NCBI GenBank assembly: GCA_963711675.1
Contig: CAVQFB010000010.1
Coordinates: 124,001-188,000, forward strand
Reading direction: 5' to 3'
Length of the DNA: 64,000 nucleotides
From: CAVQFB01 sp963711675
Lineage (GTDB): Bacteria > Acidobacteriota > Terriglobia > Terriglobales > Acidobacteriaceae
Shown: piece after piece, positions 46,641-54,797 of the stretch
How positions within the stretch are numbered: position 1 is the first letter of the stretch
Layout: each line of letters opens with the position of its first letter
Position numbers and translations under genes: made by a program
Notes under the pieces: generated by a model
Databases searched by the model: none
What the model was told of the DNA's origin: nothing
What the model saw: only the letters and a program-made list of their open reading frames with translations

Positions 46641-47121
46641 TCTTCCTCGTGCCCCTTCATGTTATTAGTGTTATTAGTGTTATTAGTGTTATTATGTTAT
46701 TAGTATTCTTAGTACTCTTAGTTCCTTCGTGTCCCTTAGTGCCCTTCGTGGTTAAGTTCTCTTCAGGCCCTGTGTCCTCTGCGTCCTCTGTGGTTCTGGT
46801 TTTCCAAACTTCTACCGCGACCACGAATACGTCACCTTCTGCGTAGATTAGCGGGATCACGACATCTGATGTCAAGCCGTCCCGCACGATCCGTGTGGCG
46901 CGGACACTCTTGTCCGCGCGCGTTCACCATCCTCAGTGTGCCCCCAACACCCGCGCCCGATCACATCAATCGTCCAGGCCAGAATCGACGCGAGTGGCGG
47001 AAAATGATTGTTATCACTGCCCGCTGACGCCGTCCGCCGCATACTTAATCTGAAGAGATACTCGCGAGCGGAGTGCAAGCCCAGCCAGGTAACAGAATAA
47101 CGATGCGTGCAGGAGGTCCTT
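46641..47121. other. Intergenic region with minisatellite and repeat remnants
   Basis: These 481 bases hold a TTATTAGTG minisatellite (46661-46710), CCTTCGTG-type tracts (46722-46755), TGTCCTCTGCGTCCTCTGTG (46771-46790), and a GGCGCGGACACTCTTGTCCG hairpin (46896-46915). No gene is seen. Confidence 0.6.
46661..46710. repeat. 9-bp minisatellite TTATTAGTG
   Basis: About four tandem copies of TTATTAGTG, then decaying variants (TTATTATG, TTATTAGTA, TTCTTAGTA, CTCTTAG). It starts 21 bases after the kinase stop. Confidence 0.8.
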
Positions 47122-47673
47122 ATGAGCGCTGCTGTTGTCACTACCCTCGTCCCGCAATCCAATGATTCCACAGCGGCCATCGAACGTTATCAAGACGCCT
47201 ATCGCACAGCAGATGCGGCCGTCACATTTGGCGAGACCGTCAGACTGGCCGGTATCTTTGCAGGCGGTGCGGTTTTTGTCGGGGCTCTGGTCGCATTTCA
47301 GTTAGGTTTCGCGGAACGTTCACGTTTCCCCGCTGTGGCCATTTTGCTGATCGCTTGTGCGGCTTTGCTGGTCTTGATTTCCCAGATTGTGGCTTGGGGG
47401 TTTCACGTTCAAGGCAATTTGCTGAAGGCCGTTCTCGACTCGGACGTCAATTCCTCGCCTTTTCTCTCTGATCCGCAGAGAGCAAGGGCCATGTTCTTGA
47501 AGAAACCGTGCGTTCCATCTCTAAAGGGTTGGGATTTTCGCGTTCACCTGCACTCCCTGCCGAGCGTCTTGCGCCGGCACCACGGTGCAGTCCTGGAGTT
47601 CCCAAATCCTGCGCAATCCATTGGGAACAACGGCGACAATCGTAAACAAGGGCGCGTCGGCGAACGCGATTGA
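47122..47673 (+). CDS. Hypothetical two-TM membrane protein
   Basis: This is 183 residues from the ATG at 47122, which has a good AGGAGG at 47111-47116; a GTG five codons earlier is rejected. A ~30-residue cytoplasmic head (SNDSTAAIERYQDAYRTADA) is followed by TM helices at about 40-62 and 72-95, then a short helix (VQGNLLKAVLDSDVNSSPFL). The last ~60 residues are basic, unstructured-looking and not convincing as protein; the true end may be earlier if an indel is present. No family recognised. Confidence 0.55.
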   Translation: MSAAVVTTLVPQSNDSTAAIERYQDAYRTADAAVTFGETVRLAGIFAGGAVFVGALVAFQLGFAERSRFPAVAILLIACAALLVLISQIVAWGFHVQGNLLKAVLDSDVNSSPFLSDPQRARAMFLKKPCVPSLKGWDFRVHLHSLPSVLRRHHGAVLEFPNPAQSIGNNGDNRKQGRVGERD

Positions 47674-47854
47674 TCCACCGTGAGGCAGGACCGAGCTGGG
47701 CTGAAAGGCGAGTGCCCGCCTCGGCGCAGGGCTCCGCGTCTCCACGATCCCTGAATACAAGTGCAAATTCTTGCCCATTGACACCCTCGAGCCCTGTAGC
47801 CATACTCGCCCGCGAGCCCACCCGGGCTTCATTTCTGCGCGGACGAGAATTTCG

Positions 47855-48742
47855 ATGAAGCCGATGAAAAGCAGCAAATTACTTTTGCGCGCACTAGTGT
47901 TTCTAATGACCCCCGTCGTCGCGGCCGTCGCCGCCGACGCGCCAAGCCTTACCTTTCACTTCGCCTCGGTCAACGTGCCAGGGTCGATCCACACCAATCC
48001 CCGAGGAGTTAACAATGCGGGCGTGATCGTCGGAGCCTACGGAGACGCGAGCCTGCAAATTCACGGTTTCAAACTCCAAGGTAGTAAATTCACGACCATC
48101 GATGATCCCAACGGCAAATCCACTATCTGCCAGAAGATCAACAAGAACGGTGCGATCGTCGGCCAATACACCGTTCCCGGCGTCGGCCCCGTGGGTTTTT
48201 TGTATAAGAACGGAACGTTTACCGACATCTCCGGTCCTGCCGGCTCGACCGGGGCGAGCGCTTACGGGATAAACGACAAGGAAGACATCGTCGGCTTCTA
48301 CCTTGACTCAGCTGGAGCCGAGCACGGATTTCTCCTGCGCGGCGCGACCTACACGACGCTGGACGTGCCCGATGCCGCGGCTACAGCCGCCAGCAGCATC
48401 AACAACAATGGCAATGTCACCCTGGTCTGGCTGAATTCGAAAACCGGAGCCATTGAATCGTCTTTTTACAATGGCAAGACCTACCGGACGATCGACGTTC
48501 CGGGCGCTCAGGGATCGGTTGCCCTCGGCCTCGACAATGCCGGCGATGTCGTGTACCAGTGGAACGCCGCCAACAACCTGCTCCACGGTGCCCTGCGGCA
48601 CGGCGGAAAATTCTACAAGTTCGACTTCCCGCACAGCCCGCAAACCTACGCCGCCGGAATCAATGATGCTCAAGTAATCGTGGGAGGATATCAGGTCAAG
48701 AAAAACGGCCGCTTCCACGGGTACAAGGCGTCTTACAAGTAG
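47855..48742 (+). CDS. Secreted HAF-repeat-like protein
   Basis: This is 295 residues from the ATG at 47855, opening a signal peptide (MKPMKSSKLLLRALVFLMTP, cut after AVAA). At least five repeats of about 45 residues are seen with the theme GINDKxxIVGxYxDxxGxxHGFLL, for example GVNNAGVIVGAYGD, KINKNGAIVGQYTVPG, GINDKEDIVGFYLD, GLDNAGDVVYQW, GINDAQVIVGGYQV, each followed by a TTIDVPxA-like strand. It is probably a beta-propeller-like extracellular protein; such HAF proteins are numerous in Acidobacteriota. Function unknown. Confidence 0.8.
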   Translation: MKPMKSSKLLLRALVFLMTPVVAAVAADAPSLTFHFASVNVPGSIHTNPRGVNNAGVIVGAYGDASLQIHGFKLQGSKFTTIDDPNGKSTICQKINKNGAIVGQYTVPGVGPVGFLYKNGTFTDISGPAGSTGASAYGINDKEDIVGFYLDSAGAEHGFLLRGATYTTLDVPDAAATAASSINNNGNVTLVWLNSKTGAIESSFYNGKTYRTIDVPGAQGSVALGLDNAGDVVYQWNAANNLLHGALRHGGKFYKFDFPHSPQTYAAGINDAQVIVGGYQVKKNGRFHGYKASYK

Positions 48743-48918
48743 GACTTGAAATCAAGCTCCAGCTGCCAGACAACTTCCTGGCACTCAACTCCAGAACCGT
48801 ACACATAACCCGGAATTTGTTCAGCGAGTGACTTGTGGATTGCCTCTAACGCGGCAAACGAGCGGCATGGTCTGGGTGTACATTAGTTCGCCAGGATGAG
48901 AAAACGACGGAATAAACC

Positions 48919-49827
48919 ATGACACCCAACCGCACAGGCGATCACAACGTGCTGCCGGCCTTGCCTTTCGACAGCTGGAAGGACACTCTCGCAACCCTGC
49001 ACATGTGGACGCAGGTAGTCGGCAAAGTGCGTCTCAAATTGTGTCCGCTCGTCAACCACTGGTGGAACGTCCCCTTCTACTTGACCGCGCGGGGCATGAC
49101 CACTTCTGCGATGCCACTCTCCTCCGGAGCGATCGAGGTACGGTTTGATTTCATCGAGCACAAACTATTCCTCGAAGCCAGCGACGGCCGCGTTAGCACC
49201 ATAGCGCTCACCGCACAGAGTGTTGCCGAGTTCTATAAGAAGTTCATGACCGCTCTGGCCGAACTCGGCGCCGCCGTCGACATATGGACCACACCGTGCG
49301 AGATTCCCGATCCCATTCCGTTTGAGCGCGACCATCTTCATGCGGCATACGATCCGGAAGCCGTGCACAAATTCTGGCGCATCCTGGTGTGGGTGGATCA
49401 GGTACTCAAGGAATTCCGGACTGGATTCCTGGGAAAGGTCAGCCCCGTCCATTTTTTCTGGGGAAGTTTCGATCTTGCCGTAACCCGCTTCTCCGGGAGA
49501 GTGGCGCCGGAGCGGCCGGGAGCCGACTCAATCACTCGTGAAGCTTACTCTCACGAAGTCAGTAGCGCGGGATTCTGGCCCGGAGGAGGGGAGATCAAGG
49601 GGCCTGCTTTCTACTCCTACGCTGCGCCCGAACCACCCGGTTTCGCGGAGCAACGGGTTCTCCCGGCAGCGGCGTTCTACCATCCGCAGATGAAAGAGTT
49701 CCTGCTTATGTATGACGACGTGCGCACCGCCGATTCCCCAAAAGCCACGCTGATGGAATTCCTCCAGAGTACCTACAACGCAGCCGCTGACTGCGGGCAT
49801 TGGGACCGCAAAACGCTGGAACGCTAA
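48919..49827 (+). CDS. DUF5996-type protein
   Basis: This is a 302-residue protein with LPFDSWKDTLATLHMWTQVV and NHWWNVPFYLTARGMTTSAM at the N-terminus, and SPVHFFWGSFDLAVTRFSGR and AFYHPQMKEFLLMYDDVRTA later. These match what I recall of the DUF5996 family in soil bacteria. There is no signal peptide or membrane segment. The biochemical role is unknown. The gene is free-standing, with no close neighbour on its strand. Confidence 0.8.
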   Translation: MTPNRTGDHNVLPALPFDSWKDTLATLHMWTQVVGKVRLKLCPLVNHWWNVPFYLTARGMTTSAMPLSSGAIEVRFDFIEHKLFLEASDGRVSTIALTAQSVAEFYKKFMTALAELGAAVDIWTTPCEIPDPIPFERDHLHAAYDPEAVHKFWRILVWVDQVLKEFRTGFLGKVSPVHFFWGSFDLAVTRFSGRVAPERPGADSITREAYSHEVSSAGFWPGGGEIKGPAFYSYAAPEPPGFAEQRVLPAAAFYHPQMKEFLLMYDDVRTADSPKATLMEFLQSTYNAAADCGHWDRKTLER

Positions 49828-50022
49828 GATGGCGACTTCGGTTGACGGCCCCAGCACATACGCGTCGTTTCCGGTTACGTTACTTCCGCTGTGCTCGTGA
49901 CACGGCCGGAATCCGCGTGGAATGTCCAACAATGCTGCGGAAAGTGTCAGGAGAGTTGCTTTCGGTGAGTGCTAATTTCAGGTCGCGTGATCGTCGCGGT
50001 CGTTCGTGGGGGCAAGGCCTTG

Positions 50023-50301
50023 CTATCTGAGGTAGGTTTTCACCATGTCGATCACCTCATCGGCCGCAAGTATCTGCTCTGAGTTTGGTCTGCGCTTCGG
50101 GTCGAGCACGTGGTTTCGGATGTGGCCCTCAAGGAGTTCCGTCATCAGGCTGTTGACTGCACCTCTCGCTGCGCTGATGATCTGCAACACCTCCGAGCAA
50201 TCGCGCCCTTCATCAAGAACCCGTTCAAGAGCCTCGAATTGTCCCCGGATGCGTTTGCTGCGCAGAATCAGCTTCTGTTTGTTCCTGATCGTATGACTCA
50301 T
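50023..50301 (-). CDS. RcnR/CsoR-family Ni/Co-type metal-sensing repressor
   Basis: This is 92 residues from the ATG at 50301; a longer frame to 50412 would overlap the operator and give a His at the wrong place. Counting from this Met gives His3, Cys35, His60 and His64, the full ligand set of E. coli RcnR (nickel/cobalt), unlike CsoR (Cys-His-Cys) or FrmR (no His64). The all-helical fold is typical: KRIRGQFEALERVLDEGRDC, then LLEGHIRNHVLDP. It should repress the divergent ATPase gene until metal binds. The family is certain; the metal is inferred from the ligand set. Confidence 0.9.
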   Translation of the reverse strand: MSHTIRNKQKLILRSKRIRGQFEALERVLDEGRDCSEVLQIISAARGAVNSLMTELLEGHIRNHVLDPKRRPNSEQILAADEVIDMVKTYLR

Positions 50302-50329
50302 TCGCGAAGGAATGATATCATGCTGGCGG

Positions 50330-50358
50330 TTGCTTATACCTATCGGGGTATGTACTAT
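50330..50358 (+). promoter_or_regulatory. Promoter with embedded RcnR/CsoR-type operator
   Basis: TTGCTT (50330-50335, -35) and TACTAT (50353-50358, -10) are 17 bases apart. The perfect inverted repeat ATACC-TATCGG-GGTAT (50336-50351) fills the spacer. The half-site TACC/GGTA fits operators of the CsoR/RcnR family. It should control the ATPase gene at 50428 and possibly the regulator itself. Promoter hexamers are inferred. Confidence 0.7.
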
Positions 50359-50427
50359 GAGTCCGCGGGATGATCCGGTTCTCTTCTCCGCAAATAGACG
50401 CTTTCGCGGCACGGAAGGAATGCATCC

Positions 50428-52374
50428 ATGAGCACCTCACCCCTGATTACCAACTCCCCGGCCCACGGTCCCGGCCTGGAGGGAAAAGCGATTTTTCCAG
50501 AGTCAAAGACAACCCACCTCCCCGCCGACCACGAAGAACACGGAGTGGAGTGGACCGAACTCCTCCGTATTGCCTTCGTCGCCTTGGCTGCCGCTGCGGT
50601 CTGGTTTCGGCTTTGGGAGCCGTTCCCGCACATCAGCGTCATCGGAGTCGCAGCCACCCTCATCGGTGGATATCCCATTTTCAAGGAAGCCGTCGAAAAC
50701 ATCGTGGAACGCAAGATGACGATGGAACTCTCCATGACCATCGCGCTTTTTTCGGCGTTGGCAATCGGAGAGTTTTTCACCGCTCTGGTCATCACCGGCT
50801 TTGTGCTGGCCGCCGAAGTTTTGGAGGGGCTAACAGTTGGCAGAGGCCGCCGGGCTATCCAGAGTCTCCTGGATTTTCTCCCCAGAACCGTCGCAGTCCG
50901 CCGCAATGGTCTGGTGGTGGAAGTAGCATCCGACCAGGTTCAAGTGGGTGACACGGTCATTGTGAAACCGGGTGGACACATCCCGGTGGATGGCACTGTG
51001 CTCGACGGCCGCTCATTTGTGGAACAAGCTGCCATCACCGGCGAAGCCATGCCGGTGGAGAAAGCGCCTGGAGATGCGGTGTATGCCGGAACCATCAATC
51101 AATCAGGCGCGCTGGAAATCAGGGCCCAAAAACTCGGACGCGACACCACGTTTGGCAGGATCATTGAGGCCGTCGAACGCGCCGAGAAGTCACGGGCTCC
51201 TATTCAGAAAACTGCCGATCGCCTGGCTGGTTACCTCGTCTACTTTGCCATGGGGGCGGCAGTTCTGACCTTCATCATCACTCACAATGTCAGGTCAACC
51301 ATTTCGGTCGTGATCGTTGCCGGAGCGTGTGGCATTGCAGCTGGAACTCCGCTTGCCATCCTCGGAGCCATCGGCCGCGCGGCTCATCACGGCGCCATCA
51401 TTAAAGGGGGCCTCTATCTGGAAGCACTCTCAGCCGTGGACACGGTGCTTTTAGACAAGACGGGTACGCTGACTTTCGGTACTCCGCAGATCCGGGAGGT
51501 CGTCTCCGCCAATGGCTTCAGTGAGCAGCAGATTATAGGCGCCGCCAGCATTGCGGAGCGCAAATCGGAACATCCTCTTGCCAAGGCGATTGTGGCACGG
51601 GCAACCGAGCTCGCCATTCCACTCCTGGAGCCCGACGAATTCTCCTACACGCCGGGAAGAGGAGTCAGGGTCAGTTATCAACGCGAGGAGATCCTTGTGG
51701 GTAGCCTGGCGCTCCTCGTGGAGCGTGGCATGACGAGAGGTTTGCCCGCGAGTGGTAACGGTGCGGGCGGGGCGTCGGAAGTATACGTCGCCCGCTCGGG
51801 GCAAGTTCTTGGAAGTATCCGGATTGCCGACGTTTTGCGGCCGGAAGCCAAGAATTCGGTTGCCGCCATGCGACAGATGGGTTTGAAAACTGTTTTGTTG
51901 AGTGGCGACACACAAGCTGCGACCGCGTCGGTTGGCCGCGATCTCGGAGTGGACGAAGCGGTGGGAGGACTCCTGCCGGAGCAGAAAGCAAAATGGGTGA
52001 CTGAGCTCCGTGGCCAAGGGCGCAATGTCGCGATGGTCGGTGACGGAATTAACGACGCTCCAGCTCTGGTTGAGGCCAATGTTGGCATCGCCATGGGTTC
52101 GGGAACTGATGTCGCACGGGAAAGCGCGGACGTGATCCTGATCGGAAGCGATCTATCGAAATTGGTGGAAACTCTGCGGGTCGCTCGGCGCTGTCGCGGG
52201 ATCATCATGCAGAACTTTGTGGGTACGCTGGTCGTGGACAGCGTGGGTGTGGGAATGGCAGCCTTCGGCTTCCTGAACCCACTCCTGGCCGCATTTATTC
52301 ACGTAACTTCAGAGTTGGCATTCATCCTCAACTCCACGAGATTGTTGCCCCGGAGCTCTGAAGCCGGGCGATGA
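50428..52374 (+). CDS. P1B-type heavy-metal ATPase with Gly-Ala-Cys membrane motif
   Basis: This 648-residue metal-exporting ATPase has no N-terminal HMA domain. The actuator has TGEAMPVEK; the phosphorylation site is D343 in DKTGTLT; SEHPLAKAI is the P1B His-Pro motif; VGDGINDAPAL is the hinge; and the last helices read IHVTSELAFILNSTRLL. The TM motif normally CPC/SPC/TPC reads VAGACGIAAGTPLAI with Gly299-Ala300-Cys301, so the conserved proline is absent. This sets it apart from classic Cu, Zn/Cd and Co pumps. GGAAGGA upstream supports the ATG. The RcnR-like repressor next door suggests Ni or Co export. Confidence 0.9.
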   Translation: MSTSPLITNSPAHGPGLEGKAIFPESKTTHLPADHEEHGVEWTELLRIAFVALAAAAVWFRLWEPFPHISVIGVAATLIGGYPIFKEAVENIVERKMTMELSMTIALFSALAIGEFFTALVITGFVLAAEVLEGLTVGRGRRAIQSLLDFLPRTVAVRRNGLVVEVASDQVQVGDTVIVKPGGHIPVDGTVLDGRSFVEQAAITGEAMPVEKAPGDAVYAGTINQSGALEIRAQKLGRDTTFGRIIEAVERAEKSRAPIQKTADRLAGYLVYFAMGAAVLTFIITHNVRSTISVVIVAGACGIAAGTPLAILGAIGRAAHHGAIIKGGLYLEALSAVDTVLLDKTGTLTFGTPQIREVVSANGFSEQQIIGAASIAERKSEHPLAKAIVARATELAIPLLEPDEFSYTPGRGVRVSYQREEILVGSLALLVERGMTRGLPASGNGAGGASEVYVARSGQVLGSIRIADVLRPEAKNSVAAMRQMGLKTVLLSGDTQAATASVGRDLGVDEAVGGLLPEQKAKWVTELRGQGRNVAMVGDGINDAPALVEANVGIAMGSGTDVARESADVILIGSDLSKLVETLRVARRCRGIIMQNFVGTLVVDSVGVGMAAFGFLNPLLAAFIHVTSELAFILNSTRLLPRSSEAGR

Positions 52375-52410
52375 GATCGAGGCGTTGCAGCGAAGCTTGA
52401 ACTGCGGACA

Positions 52411-52566
52411 ATGCATTTTGCTCGTGTGATTCAGAGTCGGGAAGGGCGGGCGTGGGCAGCCCTGATCGCCCTGGCGATCTTGGGAATTCTAATCGCGTTC
52501 GTTTGGTTGTCGGGTGGATCGCACGGCCCGTTTGATATGGACGAACTCTACGGCTTGTTGGATTGA
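52411..52566 (+). CDS. 51-residue single-TM peptide
   Basis: An ATG at 52411 opens 51 codons: a basic head (MHFARVIQSREGR), one hydrophobic helix (AWAALIALAILGILIAFVWL) and an acidic tail with a histidine (SHGPFDMDELYGLL, then Asp). It lies 36 bases after the ATPase stop and 33 bases before the next gene, so it should be co-transcribed. It might be a small ATPase partner or metal-binding subunit. Size and layout loosely recall CbtB-type cobalt peptides, but the His/Cys signature of CbtB is missing. Coding status rests on context and TM composition. Confidence 0.6.
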   Translation: MHFARVIQSREGRAWAALIALAILGILIAFVWLSGGSHGPFDMDELYGLLD

Positions 52567-52599
52567 ATGATTCTTGGAGGCCGGGACCAATAAGGCACC

Positions 52600-52977
52600 A
52601 TGAACGGGAATCGAGATTGTCCGCTAAAAACGAAGCGCCTCGTGGTCGGGCAAATTACGATCTGTCGAGGCTGCTGTTGCGGCAATGTCGAGCGCGACTT
52701 GCCCGAGGTTCCAGTCGAATGGCTGAAAAGTGAATGGCGGAAACGGGGATTGTTGAAGCGAGTTCAATTGACCATCAGTGGTTGCGTTGGGCCGTGCGAT
52801 GTACCGAACGTGGTCGTGATTACAAGCCCATCGGGCACGGAGTGGCTGGGGAATATCGTTAAGTTCGACCAATACCGAAGCCTGCTTGAATGGGCCGTCC
52901 GGTGTCGGGATGCGGGCGAGATGCTGGCGCTGCCGCGCGAATTCCATGAATGCAGGATTAGCCCGTTTCGCCTGTAG
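52600..52977 (+). CDS. Thioredoxin-like (2Fe-2S) ferredoxin
   Basis: This is a 125-residue protein with ICRGCCCGNVERDLPEVPVE near the N-terminus and TISGCVGPCDVPNVVVITSP in the middle. The cysteine pattern (CxxCCC ... CxxxC) fits thioredoxin-like 2Fe-2S ferredoxins, where four cysteines hold the cluster; one or two extra cysteines are present. It is probably cytosolic. It lies third in the ATPase operon, so it might act in metal sensing, reduction or delivery; that role is inferred from position only. Confidence 0.78.
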   Translation: MNGNRDCPLKTKRLVVGQITICRGCCCGNVERDLPEVPVEWLKSEWRKRGLLKRVQLTISGCVGPCDVPNVVVITSPSGTEWLGNIVKFDQYRSLLEWAVRCRDAGEMLALPREFHECRISPFRL

Positions 52978-53433
52978 AGTCATCGAGAGTCCGTCGGAAA
53001 GCCGTCACTCCGGATAGCTTGGCAATCCTTGCCTGGTGGCCCAGGTTCGCGTCCGTTCTTTGGACGCTAACCTGGGTTTCGATGCCGCTACCTTCGTGAG
53101 GCCCCGGACAATCTGCGCAATCCGATCCGCTGCGGTATCGAGCGCGAAATAACCGGCGTCGAGAACGTCAACTCGAGCGGTGTGACTCCGCTCACAGACT
53201 CCTGGCCGCGCGCTCCCGGACAATAAGCTTTGGCTGTGCGCGCCGGGCTCGTGTGCCAAGGCTCACATCTGCAACCCACCTCGCGCCTTTGGTATGCCAA
53301 CAAGTTTATTGTTTTCAAGATTTTGCCCCTAAGTCTTTTGAAACCAAAGATTTTGGCACCATTTGCGCGCTAAATCTTTGATTCCAAAAGACCGAGGGGG
53401 AGGGGGGGATACCCTCCACAAAGGAACGCACCC
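52978..53433. other. Intergenic region with two large hairpins
   Basis: There is no gene in these 456 bases. A hairpin CCAGGTTCGCGTCC / GGACGCTAACCTGG lies at 53041-53075, and a 20-bp inverted repeat at 53334-53391 comes just before the next gene. Confidence 0.6.
53334..53391. repeat. 20-bp inverted repeat with 18-base loop
   Basis: TCTTTTGAAACCAAAGATTT (53334-53353) pairs with AAATCTTTGATTCCAAAAGA (53372-53391) at 18 of 20 positions. It lies 42 bases before the GTG start of the next gene. Confidence 0.8.
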
Positions 53434-54630
53434 GTGAAACTTCTCGTCATCGGTTCTGGAATGATGGGCTCGGCCGCTGCTTTCGACATGGCACGGCAAT
53501 CCCAGGTTGTCTCCGTCACGCTCGCCGACACCGACCTCAAGCGCGCCAAAGAAGTCGCCGCCCGCGTCAACAAAATTACCGACGACCACAAAGTGCGCGC
53601 CGTCCCGCTCGACGCCAGCAACGAAAAAGCCGCGGCGAAAATCATGCACGGCCATGACGCCGCTCTTTCCGCTGTTCCTTACTTCCTGAATCTAGGTCTC
53701 GCTAAGGCCGCGATCGAGGCTCGTTGCCACTTTGCCGACCTCGGCGGCAACAACACCGTCGTCCGCCAGGAACTTGCTCTCTCCGCCAAAGCCGAGAAGC
53801 GCGACGTCGCCATCGCCCCCGACTGCGGCCTCTCTCCCGGAATGGCCTCCATCCTGGGCGGCGAACTGGTGAACCGCCTCGGCGGTCGCGCCGACGCCCT
53901 CAGGCTCTACGTAGGCGGCCTGCCCGAAAAGCCGGTGCCTCCCTTCCACTACCAGTTGGTTTTCTCCGTGGAAGGACTGATCAACGAGTATGTTGAGCCC
54001 GCGCGCATTCTCCGCAAGGGCAAGCTGATCACGATCGAGCCGCTAACAGAACCTGAAGAATTCCACATGAACGGCTTTTCGCCGCTCGTGGCCTTCCACA
54101 CGTCTGGTGGCACGTCCACGCTTCCGGAGACCTTTGAAGGAAAAGTGGGGGAGTGCTTTGAAAAAACCCTGCGCTATCCCGGCCACTTCGATCTGCTTTG
54201 CGAACTGAAGGCTCTCGGCCTGTTTTCCAGCGAGAAAATGAAAATCGGCAAGGCGGAGATCTCGCCCCGTTCCGTGATGTCGAAGATCTTCGAGGGCAAG
54301 TTTGCCAGCAAAGGCCCCGACGTTTGCATCATGCGGCTCGAAGCCCACGAATCCGTTCGCTCCCCGGGCGTGCGCGGCCTCCTTGGTGGCCGCTTAAAAG
54401 GCCGCATCGCCTCCTTCACCCTGGTGGATCATTACGATCCCAAGACCGACATGAGCGCCATGATGCGCACCACCGCCTTCCCGGCGTCGATCGTCGTTCA
54501 GATGTTGGCTTCGGGTGCGATTTCGATTTCAAAACGCGGTGGCGTGCTCCAGGAGCGCGATGTACCCGCCGATCTGTTCCTCGAGGAAATGTCCAAGCGC
54601 GGCATCCACATTCAGTACAGCCTCGAATAA
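53434..54630 (+). CDS. Saccharopine dehydrogenase-family oxidoreductase (lysine 6-dehydrogenase-like)
   Basis: This 398-residue NAD(P)-dependent enzyme has a GTG start with AAAGGA upstream. The Rossmann loop is LLVIGSGMMGSAAAFDMARQ; DLGGNNTVVRQELALSAKAE and IAPDCGLSPGMASILGGEL are family hallmarks; and the C-terminal catalytic domain includes SFTLVDHYDPKTDMSAMMRT. By pattern it is closest to lysine 6-dehydrogenase/saccharopine reductase-like enzymes, but the substrate is not assigned. No lysine-pathway genes are nearby. The IS3 element lies 84 bases after its stop. Confidence 0.85.
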   Translation: MKLLVIGSGMMGSAAAFDMARQSQVVSVTLADTDLKRAKEVAARVNKITDDHKVRAVPLDASNEKAAAKIMHGHDAALSAVPYFLNLGLAKAAIEARCHFADLGGNNTVVRQELALSAKAEKRDVAIAPDCGLSPGMASILGGELVNRLGGRADALRLYVGGLPEKPVPPFHYQLVFSVEGLINEYVEPARILRKGKLITIEPLTEPEEFHMNGFSPLVAFHTSGGTSTLPETFEGKVGECFEKTLRYPGHFDLLCELKALGLFSSEKMKIGKAEISPRSVMSKIFEGKFASKGPDVCIMRLEAHESVRSPGVRGLLGGRLKGRIASFTLVDHYDPKTDMSAMMRTTAFPASIVVQMLASGAISISKRGGVLQERDVPADLFLEEMSKRGIHIQYSLE

Positions 54631-54797
54631 GGACGCAGCGATTTTTGATCAAGTTTCCGACTTTGAACTGAGTAGTGGGCAACCGCAAGGGAATCGAAGA
54701 TCGGGTAGTGGGTTTGACCTGCCCCCCGAAAAGTAGTCCAGCGGAAATGTGACTTCTCCATTTACGATGACCCGCTCAGGGCCAAAGAGGAGGAGTC

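Noticed and set aside
47521..47877. Minus-strand 118-codon frame opposite the end of the 47122 gene
   Set aside because: Neither strand is compelling here, but the frame has no start signal or domain and overlaps the HAF protein signal peptide region.
52978..53433. Riboswitch or small RNA behind the metal operon
   Set aside because: Hairpins are present, but no cobalamin, NiCo or other riboswitch core could be recognised, and the position is after the operon rather than before it.
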